Positions 6,935 to 8,587 of a DNA stretch of 8,587 nucleotides are shown piece after piece (the first letter of the stretch is position 1; every line of letters starts with the position of its first letter). Under the pieces are notes generated by a model that saw only the letters and a list, made by a program, of their open reading frames with translations, had not been told where the DNA came from and ran no database searches. The translations under genes and the position numbers were made by a program. Source of the DNA: CAYLNK01 sp964384675. Its GTDB lineage: Bacteria; Acidobacteriota; Thermoanaerobaculia; UBA5066. The stretch is from positions 1-8,587 of the forward strand of contig CAYLNK010000295.1 in NCBI GenBank assembly GCA_964384675.1, given 5' to 3'.

Positions 6935-7987
6935 TTGCGTTACCTGGTGACCGGAAGCAGCGGACTCATCGGCTCGGAGGCGGTCCGGCACTTCGCCGGC
7001 CTGGGGCATCGCGTCTACGGGATCGACAACAACCTCCGCGGCTTCTTCTTCGGCCCGGACGGCGACACGACCTGGGTCCTCGAGCGGCTGAAGGCCGAGG
7101 TCCCGGGCTTCGTCCACCGGCACGAGGACATCCGCGACCGCCAGGTGGTCCTGGCCACGGTCGAGGAGATCCGGCCCGACGTGATCGTCCACTGCGCCGC
7201 CCAGCCGTCGCACGACCTCGCGGCTCGCCTGCCGTTCGAGGACTTCGACACCAACGCGGTCGGCACGCTGAACCTGCTGGAGGCGACCCGCCGCTTCGTC
7301 CCCGACTCCGTCTTCGTCTTCATGAGCACGAACAAGGTCTACGGGGACGCCCCGAACCGGATCGCGCTCCAGGAGCTCCCCACCCGCTGGGACTATGCCG
7401 ACCCGGCCTACGCGGCCGGGATCCCCGAGAGCTTCCCGATCGACCAGTCGCTCCACAGCCTCTTCGGGGCGAGCAAGGTCGCCGCGGACGTCCTGTGCCA
7501 GGAGTACGGCCGGTACTTCGGGATGAAGACCGGCGTCTTCCGGGGCGGCTGTCTCACCGGCGTCAACCACTCCGGAGCCGAGCTGCACGGCTTCCTCGCC
7601 TACTTCTTCAAGGCCGCCGCCGCGAAGAGGCCCTACACGATCTACGGCTATTCGGGAAAGCAGGTCCGCGACCAGATCCACGGCCACGACGTCGTGCGCG
7701 CCTTCGAGGCGTTCATCGCCTCTCCGCGTCGCGGCGAGGTGTACAACCTCGGGGGTGGCAAGGCGAACAGCGTCTCCATCCTCGAGACGCTCGACCGGGT
7801 CCAGTCCCTCCTCGGCGTGACGCTCGACACGACCTACAGCGATCAGGCGCGCATCGGGGACCACGTCTGCTACTACTCCGACCTCGCGAAGCTGCGGTCG
7901 CACTTCCCCGGCTGGAGCGTCACGCGCTCGCTCGACGACATCTTCGAGGAGTTCGCGCGGTCCGCTCGCGCGCTCGCGAGGCCCTGA
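6935..7987 (+). CDS. NAD-dependent sugar epimerase/dehydratase, CDP-paratose/tyvelose 2-epimerase type
   Basis: 350 aa extended short-chain dehydrogenase acting on a nucleotide sugar in the cytoplasm, feeding glycan assembly. The N-terminus has TGSSGLIGSE (GxxGxxG at 7-13) and D31 at the end of the second strand, which favours NAD over NADP. S131/T132 sit in FMSTNKVYG. The C-terminal half carries blocks I associate with CDP-paratose/tyvelose 2-epimerase-like proteins: QEYGRYFGMKTGVFRGGCLTG, HSGAELHGFLAYF, YTIYGYSGKQVRDQIHGHD and GEVYNLGGG. The usual YxxxK reads F177-GAS-K181, so the catalytic tyrosine position is phenylalanine. Substrate is not proven: no CDP-glucose 4,6-dehydratase or cytidylyltransferase gene is visible here. 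Other possibilities are a UDP- or dTDP-sugar epimerase of the same superfamily. TTG 6935 was chosen from the GGAGG just upstream. Probably transcribed with the sugar transferase gene. Confidence 0.9.
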   Translation: MRYLVTGSSGLIGSEAVRHFAGLGHRVYGIDNNLRGFFFGPDGDTTWVLERLKAEVPGFVHRHEDIRDRQVVLATVEEIRPDVIVHCAAQPSHDLAARLPFEDFDTNAVGTLNLLEATRRFVPDSVFVFMSTNKVYGDAPNRIALQELPTRWDYADPAYAAGIPESFPIDQSLHSLFGASKVAADVLCQEYGRYFGMKTGVFRGGCLTGVNHSGAELHGFLAYFFKAAAAKRPYTIYGYSGKQVRDQIHGHDVVRAFEAFIASPRRGEVYNLGGGKANSVSILETLDRVQSLLGVTLDTTYSDQARIGDHVCYYSDLAKLRSHFPGWSVTRSLDDIFEEFARSARALARP

Positions 7988-7996
7988 GGCCACGGA

Positions 7997-8028
7997 CCGG
8001 CCGGACCGGGCCGATAGACTCCGGCCGG
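7997..8028. repeat. Inverted repeat flanking a -10-like hexamer
   Basis: CCGGCCGGA at 7997-8005 and its complement TCCGGCCGG at 8020-8028 form a 9-bp GC-rich stem with a 14-base loop. It lies in the 65-base gap after the epimerase stop and encloses most of the TAGACT hexamer at 8015-8020. No T-tract follows, so it is not a textbook terminator. It may be a hairpin, an operator-like dyad, or a by-product of GC-rich sequence. Confidence 0.4.
8015..8020 (+). promoter_or_regulatory. TAGACT -10-like hexamer before the radical SAM gene
   Basis: Same hexamer as at 6914-6919, 32 bases before ATG 8053. A transcript starting near 8027 would have a leader of about 26 bases. No -35 or strong Shine-Dalgarno is visible. 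Its last base overlaps the right arm of the inverted repeat. Confidence 0.3.
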
Positions 8029-8052
8029 ATCGGCGCATACGATGCCCACGCC

Positions 8053-8587
8053 ATGAAGGTCCTCCTCGCCAACGCGCCGACGCGCGTCCCCGTGGCGGGG
8101 TCGGGCGGCCGCGAGCTGTTCTACGTGAAGGCCGGAAGCCGCTGGCCGTTCTCCATCGAGAAGAGGCCCACCGAGGGCTGCCGCTACGTCCCGTTCCCCT
8201 TCTCGCTCGCCTACCTCGCCGCGCTGCTGGAGGGCGAGTCGATCCCGGTCGACGTGCTCGATGCGGTGGCGCTGAACATGCCCGCGGACGAGTTCCTCGC
8301 CCGCTGCCGCCTGTCGGCTCCGACCCTGATCGTCATGGAGGCGACGACCCCGACGATCCAGGCGGACCTCTCTCTTGCGGCGACGCTGAAAGAGGCGACG
8401 GGGGCCCTGATCGCGTTGACGGGAGCCCACACGACCGTCTTCTCCAGGGACACTCTCCGGGCCATGCCGGCCGTCGACTGGATCCTGACCGGCGAGTACG
8501 AGCTGAACGCGCTCGCGGCGATCCGCGCCCTGGCCGCCGGCGAGCCGGGCCTCGGGGAGCGGCTCGCCTCGGTCCGCGGCCTCGTCC
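8053..8587 (+). CDS. B12-binding-domain radical SAM protein, N-terminal part (3'-truncated)
   Basis: The frame is open from ATG 8053 to the window end: 178 codons, no stop. The start MKVLLANAPT is a typical first strand of the cobalamin-binding Rossmann domain that precedes radical SAM domains in BchE/HpnP-like proteins. Further matching features are an AGSRWPFS segment (27-34), the PFPFSLAYLAALLE helix (47-60), D70 closing the next strand, VMEATTPTIQADL (94-106), LTGAHTTVF (122-130) and ILTGEYELNAL (144-154). The classical DxHxxG B12 ligand motif is absent, as in many relatives. The radical SAM CxxxCxxC motif should lie beyond the window, so the enzyme class is inferred from the N-terminal domain alone. 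No start codon exists further upstream in this frame nearby. Placed 65 bases after the epimerase, it may act on a sugar or lipid of the same glycan pathway; this is inference. Confidence 0.8.
   Translation, partial: MKVLLANAPTRVPVAGSGGRELFYVKAGSRWPFSIEKRPTEGCRYVPFPFSLAYLAALLEGESIPVDVLDAVALNMPADEFLARCRLSAPTLIVMEATTPTIQADLSLAATLKEATGALIALTGAHTTVFSRDTLRAMPAVDWILTGEYELNALAAIRALAAGEPGLGERLASVRGLV

Noticed and set aside
4920..6950. 676-residue plus-strand open frame overlapping the sugar transferase
   Set aside because: Arg/Pro-rich shadow frame; the overlapping frame at 5566-6909 has the full set of PGT motifs.
8042..8056. ATG at 8042 as start of the last gene
   Set aside because: It is in another frame and reaches a stop after four codons; the conserved protein begins at ATG 8053.

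Overview
This is a high-GC, gene-dense bacterial chromosome segment in which C or G dominates third codon positions. It holds seven genes, five of them complete and one cut at each end. The make-up (housekeeping dprA-topA, then a polyprenyl-phosphate sugar transferase, a sugar epimerase and a B12-type radical SAM protein) suggests a Gram-negative-like environmental lineage, possibly Acidobacteriota or a similar uncultured high-GC phylum. That placement is a low-confidence inference from composition and gene style, because no rRNA or other phylogenetic marker is present.

Left part (1-3403, + strand): the 3' part of dprA (DNA uptake/recombination mediator) is followed after 24 bases by topA (DNA topoisomerase I, 881 aa, five C-terminal zinc-ribbon units and a Lys-rich tail). 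dprA-topA is a widespread bacterial gene pair, probably co-transcribed here.

Middle part (3406-5444, - strand): three genes run leftward: a small predicted four-helix membrane protein (unknown family), a class I SAM methyltransferase, and a PhzF-family isomerase-like enzyme. The first two are 20 bases apart and the third follows after 57 bases, so they may form one operon. The PhzF gene meets topA tail to tail, with two bases between the stop codons.

Right part (5566-8587, + strand): a glycan-biosynthesis block. A polyprenyl-phosphate sugar-1-phosphate transferase (GTG start) would load the first sugar on the lipid carrier. An NAD-dependent sugar epimerase of the CDP-paratose/tyvelose 2-epimerase type (TTG start) would supply a nucleotide sugar. 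A third gene, cut by the window end and visible only as an open frame, starts like B12-binding-domain radical SAM enzymes. Together they look like the left edge of an exopolysaccharide or O-antigen-type locus. The 121-base divergent gap before this block contains near-symmetric -10-like sequences on both strands, and TAGACT-type -10-like hexamers precede the epimerase and radical SAM genes.

I see no RNA genes, CRISPR array, insertion sequence or phage gene. I see no clearly novel system. The best leads are the glycan block with its substituted epimerase active-site residue, and the recently duplicated zinc ribbons in TopA.
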